In this document: piece after piece, positions 26,592-33,994 of the stretch | Layout: every line of letters begins with the position of its first letter | Position numbering within the stretch: position 1 is the first letter of the stretch | Source: Clostridia bacterium | GTDB taxonomy: Bacteria > Bacillota > Clostridia > Saccharofermentanales > Saccharofermentanaceae | Reading direction: 5' to 3' | Assembly (NCBI GenBank): GCA_016287245.1 | Contig: JAEEWG010000025.1 | Coordinates: 1-37,109 of the forward strand | Length of the DNA stretch: 37,109 nt | Program-made: the position numbers and the translations under genes | Notes under the pieces: model-generated | Seen by the model: the letters and a program-made list of their open reading frames with translations, nothing else | Told to the model about the DNA's origin: nothing | Database searches by the model: none

Positions 26592-27983
26592 ATGTTTTCT
26601 AGTTTAACACAATCTGGAAATAAGAGTTTGAAGATCATCATTGTCGGCAACGGCAAAGTCGGTCATACACTCACTGAACAGTTGAGCAAGGAAGGCAATA
26701 ACATCACCGTTATCGAAAAAGATCCGTCGGTCATCGCGGATCTGGATTCCCAGTTCGATGTCATCACCGTCAAGGGCAGCGGCGCCAGCTACAGTACACT
26801 TAAGGAGGCCGGTATCGAAGACGCAGACCTTCTGATCGCCGTTACCGGTTCGGACGAACTGAATCTCCTTTGCTGTACCATCGCCACACAGTTCCATTCC
26901 TGTGCCGCGATTGCACGTGTACGCACCCCGGATTACAGTAAGGAATCCGGTTATCTGCGCGACAAACTCGGCCTGGCCATGATCATCAACCCGGAACTCG
27001 AATCCGCCAGAGAAATGGCCCGCATCCTCTATCTTCCGACAGCCCTTCAGGTCAATACCTTTGCCCACGGACAGGCAGAGATGATCAAGTTTAAGATCCC
27101 CGAGGGAAATGTCCTCGATAAGATGCTCATTGCCGATCTCGGGAAAAGCATTACGCATAATATCCTTATCTGCGGCGTTGAGAGAAAGGGCGAGGTCTTT
27201 ATCCCGTCGGGCAATTTCTGTCTCCAGGCAGATGATACCGTTTTCTTCGCCGCCAAGCGTCAGGAAGCAAAGAAGTTTTTAAAGCATATCGGCATCTACT
27301 CCAAACAGGTTCGAAATGCCATGATCGTCGGCGGCGGTCTAGCCTCCTACTATCTGGCCAATGAACTCCTTCACGCCGGTATCGACGTACATATACTGGA
27401 GTCTTCCCTGCCCCGCTGTCAGGAACTCTCCACGCTCCTTCCCGAGGCCGTCATCGTCAACTGCGATGCCTCGAGCCAGGAAGGTCTTCTTTCTGCCGGC
27501 ATCAAGGATATGGAAGCTTTCGTTCCGCTGACCGGTATCGATGAGGAGAATGTATTCCTCACGCTTTATGCGAAGAAGGTATCAAAGGCGAAAGTCATCA
27601 CGAAGATCAACCGTATCAACTTCTCGGAAGTCGTCTCCGATTTAGACCTCGGATCGGTCATCTATCCGAAGATGATCACCTCCGAAGCCATCATTGCCTA
27701 TGCCCGTGCGCTCCGTGCGTCCCGAAGCTCGGAGATCGATACGCTCTATCACCTTTTCGATTCGAAGGCCGAGGCTATCGAGTTCCGCGTCACAGAGGAT
27801 TCTCCTGTCGTGGGAAAAGAACTGAAGAGCCTCCTGCTGAAAGACAATCTCCTGATTGCTTTTATCAACCGCAAAGGAACGATCATCATTCCTTCCGGTT
27901 CCGATACGATCGAGATCGGCGATACCGTCATGATCGTGACCACACATACCGGCTTTACCGAGATCCGGAATATCCTCAGGTAA
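26592..27983 (+). CDS. trkA: Trk potassium uptake protein TrkA (KtrA-type double RCK)
   Basis: Cytoplasmic gating subunit of the TrkH K+ channel, 463 aa. It has two tandem RCK units, each with a Rossmann-type nucleotide-binding motif: KIIIVGNGKVGHTLTEQL near the start and NAMIVGGGLASYYLANEL near residue 240. Each is followed by a TrkA-C domain. ATG 26592 is chosen as it follows GGGAGG by 7-8 nt; the in-frame ATG at 26565 lies before that site. It lies 12 bp from trkH, one operon. A TATAAT about 35 nt upstream may be the -10. Confidence 0.94.
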   Translation: MFSSLTQSGNKSLKIIIVGNGKVGHTLTEQLSKEGNNITVIEKDPSVIADLDSQFDVITVKGSGASYSTLKEAGIEDADLLIAVTGSDELNLLCCTIATQFHSCAAIARVRTPDYSKESGYLRDKLGLAMIINPELESAREMARILYLPTALQVNTFAHGQAEMIKFKIPEGNVLDKMLIADLGKSITHNILICGVERKGEVFIPSGNFCLQADDTVFFAAKRQEAKKFLKHIGIYSKQVRNAMIVGGGLASYYLANELLHAGIDVHILESSLPRCQELSTLLPEAVIVNCDASSQEGLLSAGIKDMEAFVPLTGIDEENVFLTLYAKKVSKAKVITKINRINFSEVVSDLDLGSVIYPKMITSEAIIAYARALRASRSSEIDTLYHLFDSKAEAIEFRVTEDSPVVGKELKSLLLKDNLLIAFINRKGTIIIPSGSDTIEIGDTVMIVTTHTGFTEIRNILR

Positions 27984-27995
27984 GGAGAAGTTTTC

Positions 27996-29459
27996 ATGAA
28001 TTATCCCATGATCATCTCCACACTGGGTCACGTGCTGCAGATCGAAGGCGTATTCATGCTCCTTCCCTCGATCGTCGGGCTTATCTATCAGGACAGTTCC
28101 GGCGTTGTTTTCGCCGTCATGGCAATGTGTCTTTTCCTTCTCGGTACACTTCTTACTGTTAAAAAGCCCGAAAATACCACCATCTATCTGAAAGAAGGCT
28201 GCGTCATCACCGCGCTTTCGTGGATACTCATGAGCTTTTTCGGCGCCCTTCCTTTCTACATCACCGAAGAGATCCCGAACCTTCTGGATGCATTCTTCGA
28301 AACCGTCTCCGGTTTTACCACGACCGGTGCCAGCATCATGCCGAATGTCGAGATCCTGTCTCACGCGTCCCAGTTCTGGCGGTGCTTTACCCACTGGCTG
28401 GGCGGCATGGGTGTACTTGTCTTTCTTCTGGCCGTCATCCCGATGAGCGGCGGCTCGAACATTAACCTCATGCGTGCCGAGAGCCCCGGACCTTCTGTCG
28501 GAAAGCTCGTGCCGAAGATGCGCCAGACGGCCCGTCTTCTCTATCTCATCTATTTCACGCTGACCTCTATGGAGATCCTCCTTCTGGTCATCGGAAAGAT
28601 GCCGGTATTCGACAGCATCTGCAGTTCTTTTGCCACAGCGGGAACCGGCGGATTCGGCGTCAAGAATGACAGCATGGTCAGTCAGAGCGCTTATATCCAG
28701 TGGGTCGTGACGATCTTCATGATCCTCTTCGGTATCAACTTCAACTTCTACTTCTATCTTCTTTACCGCCATATCAAAAAGGCATTTAAGATGAGTGAAG
28801 TGCGTGTATATCTGATCATCATCCTGGCTTCGATCGCCATCATCACGACGAACATCCTTTATCAGGTCGGAAGTTTCTGGGCGGCACTTCGCCACTCGAG
28901 TTTCCAGGTCGCTTCCATCATCACGACCACTGGCTTTGCCTCCATGAACTTCGATCTTTGGCCGGAGACCAGTAAAGCGATCCTCGTTACGCTCATGTTC
29001 ATCGGTGCATGTGCCGGCAGTACGGGCGGCGGTATCAAGGTCTCCCGTTTCATCATCCTGATCAAATCCCTCGGCCGTGAATTGAAGTCCTATATCTATC
29101 CGAAGTCCGTATCGAAGATCAGCATCGACGGAAATCCTGTAGAGCATGAAGTCACCCGTTCGGTAAATGTGTACATCATCACATTCCTTATCTGCTTCAC
29201 TGCATCCTTCCTGCTCGTATCCATCGATAATAAGGGCCTGATCACTTCGTTTACCGCGGTTGCCGCCACGATCAACAATATCGGACCGGGACTTGAACTC
29301 GTCGGATCGACCCAGAACTACTCGCATTTCTCAGATCTTTCGAAGCTCGTCCTGATCTTCGATATGCTCGCCGGACGTCTCGAACTTTTCCCGCTGCTGA
29401 TCCTTTTCCATCCGAAACTGTACTTCAACAAGCCGATCTTTTCCAGGAAAAGCCGATAA
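27996..29459 (+). CDS. trkH: Trk potassium transporter TrkH
   Basis: Integral K+ channel-like subunit, 487 aa, with four pseudo-repeats of membrane helix-pore-helix. The selectivity-filter segments are visible: TTGAS, AGTGGFG, TTGFAS and AGSTGGGIK. The C-terminal end FDMLAGRLELFPLLILF is typical of the family. AAGGAG precedes the ATG. Together with TrkA it imports K+ for turgor and pH balance. Confidence 0.95.
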   Translation: MNYPMIISTLGHVLQIEGVFMLLPSIVGLIYQDSSGVVFAVMAMCLFLLGTLLTVKKPENTTIYLKEGCVITALSWILMSFFGALPFYITEEIPNLLDAFFETVSGFTTTGASIMPNVEILSHASQFWRCFTHWLGGMGVLVFLLAVIPMSGGSNINLMRAESPGPSVGKLVPKMRQTARLLYLIYFTLTSMEILLLVIGKMPVFDSICSSFATAGTGGFGVKNDSMVSQSAYIQWVVTIFMILFGINFNFYFYLLYRHIKKAFKMSEVRVYLIIILASIAIITTNILYQVGSFWAALRHSSFQVASIITTTGFASMNFDLWPETSKAILVTLMFIGACAGSTGGGIKVSRFIILIKSLGRELKSYIYPKSVSKISIDGNPVEHEVTRSVNVYIITFLICFTASFLLVSIDNKGLITSFTAVAATINNIGPGLELVGSTQNYSHFSDLSKLVLIFDMLAGRLELFPLLILFHPKLYFNKPIFSRKSR

Positions 29460-29489
29460 ACTTTCTTGCTGGTTATCTGCCCTGTTTTG

Positions 29490-29498
29490 TGGTATTCT
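29490..29498 (+). promoter_or_regulatory. possible extended -10 promoter before the 155-aa gene
   Basis: TGG followed by TATTCT matches an extended -10 (TGnTATAAT) about 54 nt before the next start. There is no good -35. Confidence 0.35.
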
Positions 29499-29551
29499 CA
29501 AATTGTACTGATAAGTGATCCCGCATAAGGGAAAGGATAAGGAGGGTGATT

Positions 29552-30019
29552 ATGGGATTTTTGGATAAACTGATTGGCAACGCTGCCAAAAAAGCAATCA
29601 ATGACGCAATCGATAATGTGACCGGACGCAGTTCCACCAGCACTTCTTCCGCACCCGCTCCACAGCCTCAGGCACAGACCTATGCGCAGCCGGAACCGGA
29701 AGTGGTCGAGATCCCGGTAGATCAGAAGCTTGATAAGATCCTCGCTTCCGAGTTTTCCTCCTATCAAGTAGAGAAGAATGTAGATCCGCGTACCATGGGT
29801 GCGACGGACAGATCTCTTCTCCCTTATGCCTATGTGATCTCCCAGTTCGGCCAGCCGAAGCTGATCCTGATGCTTCCTGACAGGAACACCTGTTCCACGA
29901 AGGCCTACCGTTTCTCGAAGGCGTTTGCGGAGAAGAGCGGCATCACGCTTATCAATTTCCTCCTTAATTCAGAGAATAAGGAGAGCTACATCATCGATCG
30001 TTTACATCAGTATCTCTGA
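29552..30019 (+). CDS. conserved-looking hypothetical protein, 155 aa
   Basis: Not recognised. The N-terminus is a short amphipathic helix (MGFLDKLIGNAAKKAINDAI). A Ser/Thr/Pro/Gln-rich linker (about 28-55) follows, then a compact domain (about 60-155) with YAYVISQFGQPKLILML and SGITLINFLLNSENKESYII, predicted alpha/beta. No signal peptide or membrane helix. ATG 29552 is taken because AAGGAGG lies upstream; GTG 29546 is less likely. It directly precedes the inverted-repeat element and reverse transcriptase gene and may share their transcript. Confidence 0.75.
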   Translation: MGFLDKLIGNAAKKAINDAIDNVTGRSSTSTSSAPAPQPQAQTYAQPEPEVVEIPVDQKLDKILASEFSSYQVEKNVDPRTMGATDRSLLPYAYVISQFGQPKLILMLPDRNTCSTKAYRFSKAFAEKSGITLINFLLNSENKESYIIDRLHQYL

Positions 30020-30027
30020 TGCGCGAT

Positions 30028-30187
30028 ATATAAAAAGAAGAGAAATGCGTTTTCGCGCCTGCGGTGGATCAAGCCCGGGCCTTCTGACCGCGGTTTTGCG
30101 CGGCCGGTTTTGCAGGCAATCGGCGCGGGTACAGATCCGGTAACACAAGCAATGCTTGTTTCAAAGCTGTTTCTCTTCTTTTTTTAT
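30028..30187 (+). ncRNA. candidate structured RNA bounded by an inverted repeat, upstream of the reverse transcriptase
   Basis: A perfect 14-bp inverted repeat, AAAAAGAAGAGAAA (30032-30045) and TTTCTCTTCTTTTT (30170-30183), extendable to 17 of 18, encloses 124 nt. Unlike the A/G-rich arms, the inside is GC-rich and carries several possible hairpins: CTGCGGT/ACCGCGG (30059-30065, 30087-30093), an alternative CCGCG/CGCGG around GTTTTG (30088-30103), and ACAAGC/GCTTGT around AAT (30145-30159). The right arm ends 30 nt before the RT start. The layout recalls retron a1/msr-msd/a2, but that comparison is inference. Confidence 0.4.
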
Positions 30188-30212
30188 TTTCGGAAAGGAC
30201 CTTTTGCTCGGC

Positions 30213-31454
30213 ATGACCGGTATTTTGGAGCTCCTTCTTTCGGAGCAGACCTGGGAGGAATTTCTTAGCTATAAGCTCACCCATAACTATCTTTCACGAA
30301 AAGAAAGAGAGCAGCTTTCCTCCTATGTGGAAGAGAGGAGATATCTTCCGATCGCGCAGCGACTTTGTAAGAAGGATTACTGTCTTGCTCTTCCCGAGCG
30401 ACGGACCGTCAACAAGAGCGGCACCAGTAAAAAGCGTGTCGTCTATACCTTCTCCGAAGACGAGAACCTCTTCCTTAAGTGCCTTGCTTTCCAGCTTTAC
30501 CGCTACGACGGAAAGCTCTCTCCCAGATGCTATTCATTCAGAAGATCCCGCTCCGCAAGAAATGCGATCTTCGATATCCTTCTTCAGAAGGACAGAGATT
30601 CCCTTTACTGCTTCAAGGCAGATATCAGTAACTACTTCAACTCCATTCCCGAGGAGTCCCTGATCGATGTCCTTACGGGCATCATCGACGATGACCCCGA
30701 CCTTCTGTGGTTTCTAAAAGAGCTCCTGTCCTGCGGAATGAGCCGTCTTTCCGACGGGTCCGTCATCTCCGAAAGACGCGGCGCCATGGCGGGGATCCCG
30801 ATCTCCCCCTTCTTTGCCAACGTCTATCTTCTTTCCATGGATCAGTATTTCGAATCCATCGGAGCTTCCTACTTCCGCTATTCCGACGATATCCTGATCT
30901 TTTCGGGATCAAGAGAAGACCTCGATATGCGGATCTCCGACTTCTATTCTTTCATCGAAAAGAAAGGTCTCTCCGTCAATCCGAAGAAGGTCTCCATCTC
31001 CTCTCCGGGCGAGCCCTGGGAGTTCCTGGGATTCTGCTATAAAAACGGGCAGGTGGACATTTCCGAAGTCACAAAAGAAAAACTCAAGGGCAAGATCAGA
31101 AGAAAGGCCCGGGCGCTTCTGCGCTGGAAGACGAAGAACGATGCGTCGTTCGAGCGTGCGGCGCGTGCCCTGATCCGCACCTTCAACAAGAAATTCTATA
31201 ACGAAAAGAATGAGGATCTTTTCACATGGAGCCGGTGGTTCTTCCCTGTCATCACGACAGATCAAAGCCTGCATGAACTCGACATGTATCTTCTGGAGTA
31301 TGTGAGATATCTGGATAAAGGACGCCACTATAAGGGCAATTACCGCATCACGTACGACAGCATCAAGGAGATGGGCTTTAAAAGCCTAAAGCACGAATAC
31401 TATATCTCCCGTTCGGTCGGGGAAGATACTACGAGAACACACGACGGACCGTGA
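30213..31454 (+). CDS. reverse transcriptase (RNA-directed DNA polymerase), stand-alone
   Basis: A 413-aa RT with an intact catalytic core. Motif A is FKADISNYFNSIP (Asp137), motif B GIPISPFFANVYL (194-206), and motif C FRYSDDILIF (Asp225, Asp226); palm motif D/E follows with LSVNPKK and EFLGF. The fingers have CYSFRRSRSARNAI. The C-terminal thumb has HELDMYLLEYVRYLDKGRHY and SLKHEYY. The retron signature VTG is replaced by FLG and no HNH endonuclease or clear maturase domain X is visible, so it is neither a standard retron nor an ordinary group II intron protein; a UG/Abi-like or group-II-like RT is likely. ATG 30213 has GGAAAGGA 12 nt upstream; TTG 30156 is a poorer alternative. Its end overlaps the convergent gene by 26 bp. 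Confidence 0.9.
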   Translation: MTGILELLLSEQTWEEFLSYKLTHNYLSRKEREQLSSYVEERRYLPIAQRLCKKDYCLALPERRTVNKSGTSKKRVVYTFSEDENLFLKCLAFQLYRYDGKLSPRCYSFRRSRSARNAIFDILLQKDRDSLYCFKADISNYFNSIPEESLIDVLTGIIDDDPDLLWFLKELLSCGMSRLSDGSVISERRGAMAGIPISPFFANVYLLSMDQYFESIGASYFRYSDDILIFSGSREDLDMRISDFYSFIEKKGLSVNPKKVSISSPGEPWEFLGFCYKNGQVDISEVTKEKLKGKIRRKARALLRWKTKNDASFERAARALIRTFNKKFYNEKNEDLFTWSRWFFPVITTDQSLHELDMYLLEYVRYLDKGRHYKGNYRITYDSIKEMGFKSLKHEYYISRSVGEDTTRTHDGP

Positions 31455-32625
31455 TGATCCGCTTGACCACCTCGGAGTCAGCGTCGAATTTACAAAGCTT
31501 AATGGAGGTGCCTGCGGGCGCGCGCATCAGAAGCACACCTGTATCCGTGCAGATCGCCGCCTCGTACGGATCTTTGCTATTCGTCTGATAAGGATCTGCG
31601 AGGAACACGATATCGCCCGGCTGGATACTCTCCACGAGAAGATCGGAAGTCACTGCGTCATATTCCAGTTTCACGGGCTTGCCGCAGTTGATCTGGTCCT
31701 TGAGTTCTCTCGGGATCGAAATACCGTTTACGGCCGCGGCCACATAAGCCAGGCCCTGGATGCTGATACCTCGCTTCGTGATACCGCCGTCGAGATACGT
31801 TGCATTCACCATAGTCAGCGCCGAGCTGACGAAGTATCGGACACCTACCTCCGCCGTATTTTCATCGACCTGAAGCTCGATCACACCACTGCTGCTGAGC
31901 CAGCCGCTCTCCCCGTTCGGAAGCTGCACCTGATATACGCCGTCACGCTTTACGTCCGCGAAAAGGACCGTATTCATGGCCACTTCGGAGATCAGGGTAC
32001 CGTTGCTGGCGTGGGACATGACGCGCTTCGAGATATCGGCGATAACGATCTTATAAAGATGCAGGTCCGGCTCGCACGAGGACATATCCGAACTGAGTTC
32101 ATCGCCCTTCACATAGCCGACGATATTATCCATCGTTCGGATCAGGACATAGCCGTTCTTGCAGTCATCTCCGAGGAAGTGCACGGGTTCGTTCATCAGG
32201 AGCTGGGTGATCCTCTTGCTCGTAACGTCGTCCTTACTTAAGACCGAACAGCAGCTGGTCTTCACTACGCGGTAGGTATCGTCATAGATAAGCTTCGGAT
32301 CGTTTTCGACGAACAGCGCGATATCCGAGTTCTTGAAAAAGCCCGGGAGCACTCTCGGAAGCACGAGGAATACGAACAGCATGATGACCACGAATATCGA
32401 TCCGGCCAGGATCAGTCTCGGCCAGCGGCTGCCGGAATCATCCGCGACAGAGGAATCCGCCTTGTCAAGAGACCATACATTCGCGAGGTCTTCAGCTTTG
32501 CCGTAGTCACCATCCGGCTCGATAAAGGGGCTTTTCGACAGGACGCCGTCGTCCGTGCTCTTCTTCCTGAAAAGCCGGGACATGCGAAGTTTCACTTGCT
32601 TTAAAAGACGCGACTCCTGTCTCAT
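31429..32625 (-). CDS. membrane-anchored protein with SH3-like regions and an apparently inactive NlpC/P60 domain
   Basis: A 398-aa protein: an Arg/Lys-rich cytosolic stretch of about 70 residues, one membrane helix (about 70-92), then an extracytoplasmic part. SH3-like segments (about 100-180 and 190-250, ending YQVQLPNGESGWLSSSG) precede a region aligning with NlpC/P60 cell-wall peptidases: YLDGGITKRG (277-286), GLAYVAAAVNGISIPRELKDQ, and PGDIVFL (337-342). The catalytic cysteine of the usual DCSG motif is Ile289 (SIQG), and the HVGI histidine is replaced (YEAAI, Glu355). It should therefore not hydrolyse peptides but may bind peptidoglycan. AAGGAG precedes the ATG. It lies 9 bp after acpS and is the last gene of that operon. 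Confidence 0.7.
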   Translation of the reverse strand: MRQESRLLKQVKLRMSRLFRKKSTDDGVLSKSPFIEPDGDYGKAEDLANVWSLDKADSSVADDSGSRWPRLILAGSIFVVIMLFVFLVLPRVLPGFFKNSDIALFVENDPKLIYDDTYRVVKTSCCSVLSKDDVTSKRITQLLMNEPVHFLGDDCKNGYVLIRTMDNIVGYVKGDELSSDMSSCEPDLHLYKIVIADISKRVMSHASNGTLISEVAMNTVLFADVKRDGVYQVQLPNGESGWLSSSGVIELQVDENTAEVGVRYFVSSALTMVNATYLDGGITKRGISIQGLAYVAAAVNGISIPRELKDQINCGKPVKLEYDAVTSDLLVESIQPGDIVFLADPYQTNSKDPYEAAICTDTGVLLMRAPAGTSIKLCKFDADSEVVKRIITVRRVFS

Positions 32626-32634
32626 GTATCTCCT

Positions 32635-33024
32635 TTATTCTTCCTTCCACTCGATGCAGCAGAAAGCCACGGCCACGCCGCCATCGTGGGATATACTTAT
32701 GCAGATGGATCTTCCACCCTTTTCGTCATATACTTTTCTGGCACTGCCGTAAAGCTGAACATACGGTGCGCCGCTTTTTTTGCGGAGGACCTCCATATCG
32801 GTCATGGACACGCCCTGTCCGCCGATCCCCGTTCCCAGGGCTTTGGAGATCGCTTCCTTGGCCGCAAAACGGCCCGCCAGATACTCAGCTTTTCTGGCTT
32901 CGTTAGAAGGATATTCCTTCTTTTCCGCCTCCGTCAGGACACGCCTTCTGAAGGCCTCCTCATTTCTCGAGATGACTTTTTCGATCCTTTCGATCGAGAC
33001 TACATCCACACCATTGGAGATCAT
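32635..33024 (-). CDS. acpS: holo-[acyl-carrier-protein] synthase
   Basis: Transfers 4'-phosphopantetheine from CoA to acyl carrier protein, 129 aa, cytoplasmic. The family motifs are GVDVVSIERI (metal-binding Asp7) near the start and AGRFAAKEAISKALGTGI in the middle, with ISISHDGGVAVAF near the C-terminus. ATG 33024 overlaps the upstream stop by ATGA; the open frame beyond is the other frame of that gene. Confidence 0.95.
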   Translation of the reverse strand: MISNGVDVVSIERIEKVISRNEEAFRRRVLTEAEKKEYPSNEARKAEYLAGRFAAKEAISKALGTGIGGQGVSMTDMEVLRKKSGAPYVQLYGSARKVYDEKGGRSICISISHDGGVAVAFCCIEWKEE

Positions 33025-33983
33025 AAAGCCTTCTCCGATCCGGAAAACGGGAACATCCTGAAGTTTCTGTCGATGCGGTCGAAGAATCTTCCGCCGTAGC
33101 GTTCCTTCAGCGATTCCATATCGTAGTTGGTCGTGATGATCGTCGTTTTTCCCGAGAGGATACGGGTATCCAGTAGATTCAGAAGATCCGCCTCCGTGTT
33201 CGCCGTTCTTGCTTCCACGCCCAGATCGTCCAGTACGAGGATATCGCATTCGGTAAGATATCCGACCTTTTTCTCGACTTCCTTTTCTTTTCCACGTGGA
33301 GTATAGAAAGACTGTATCACTTTTCTATGCTCCATCATGAGTTCCTGCGCCTCCGCCTGACGGATGACCATCGCGGATCTCCCGGATCGGGCATATTCTC
33401 TTGCGATCGCTACCGCCGTAAAAGTCTTTCCTTTTCCGGAACTTCCGTAAAATACGGCATTGGGGACCTTGCCTTTTCCTGCCAGCTGACGGAGCTTTCC
33501 ATAGAGTTCCTGCATCGCCGGAGCACTCTCGTAAAAACGCTCTGCTCCCTCATCAAAAGAGTACCCGGGGTACTTTTCTACTCCGGAACGGGAAAGCATG
33601 ACCGGCGCCAGAAGCGAGCGGATGCACTCACAGAGTTCTTCTCTCTGCTGTCCGTCTTTTGTGGTTTTCACTACATAGCCGGTATCCCCGCACTTGCTGC
33701 AGAAAGGCACCGCCTGAAAGTCCTTCGGATCCACTCCGAAAGAAGAAAGAAGATCTGCCTTCTTCTTTTCCAGATCTTTTAATTCAAGCGCCTGTCTGTC
33801 GCTGCTGTTGCCTTCCAGGGACTCTAAAAGCATCTGCTCTTTCGCTGATGCGATCTGCTGTTCGAGCGATGCGATCTCGGGATGATCCAAAAGGATCTTC
33901 TCGCTTTTCATCTGCTGAAGGATCTCGCTTCGGATCCTGCGGTTTTCCAGGATGCTTCTTACATCCTCATATACACTGTCCAT
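33021..33983 (-). CDS. DnaC/DnaI-like helicase loader (AAA+ ATPase)
   Basis: A 320-aa AAA+ protein likely to load the replicative helicase at origins or restart sites. The N-terminal third is a coiled-coil-like helical region followed by Cys95/Cys98 and Cys118/Cys120 (CSKCGDTGY, ELCECI), a probable zinc site. The ATPase has Walker A GSSGKGKT (180-187), Walker B ILVLDD (248-253), a sensor-1 TTNYD, and a GGRFFDRI Arg-finger region. AGGAGA lies 7 nt upstream. It follows the DnaD-like gene by 11 bp, the usual pairing. Confidence 0.9.
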   Translation of the reverse strand: MDSVYEDVRSILENRRIRSEILQQMKSEKILLDHPEIASLEQQIASAKEQMLLESLEGNSSDRQALELKDLEKKKADLLSSFGVDPKDFQAVPFCSKCGDTGYVVKTTKDGQQREELCECIRSLLAPVMLSRSGVEKYPGYSFDEGAERFYESAPAMQELYGKLRQLAGKGKVPNAVFYGSSGKGKTFTAVAIAREYARSGRSAMVIRQAEAQELMMEHRKVIQSFYTPRGKEKEVEKKVGYLTECDILVLDDLGVEARTANTEADLLNLLDTRILSGKTTIITTNYDMESLKERYGGRFFDRIDRNFRMFPFSGSEKAL

Positions 33984-33994
33984 AAGCTTTCTCC

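Noticed and set aside
27642..29327. A 561-codon open frame on the minus strand opposite trkA/trkH
   Set aside because: It lies wholly opposite two clear genes and its predicted product is Asp/His/Arg-rich as expected of an antisense shadow; no ribosome binding site or family motif.
30028..31454. A canonical retron
   Set aside because: The retron VTG signature is absent (FLG instead), and no long msd hairpin is evident; only the layout is similar, so it is kept as a candidate rather than called.
29552..31454. Diversity-generating retroelement
   Set aside because: No near-repeat of the end of the upstream gene was seen around the RT, so no template/variable repeat pair could be supported.
30213..31454. 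Group II intron maturase
   Set aside because: No HNH endonuclease domain and no recognisable intron 5' end or domain V was seen nearby.
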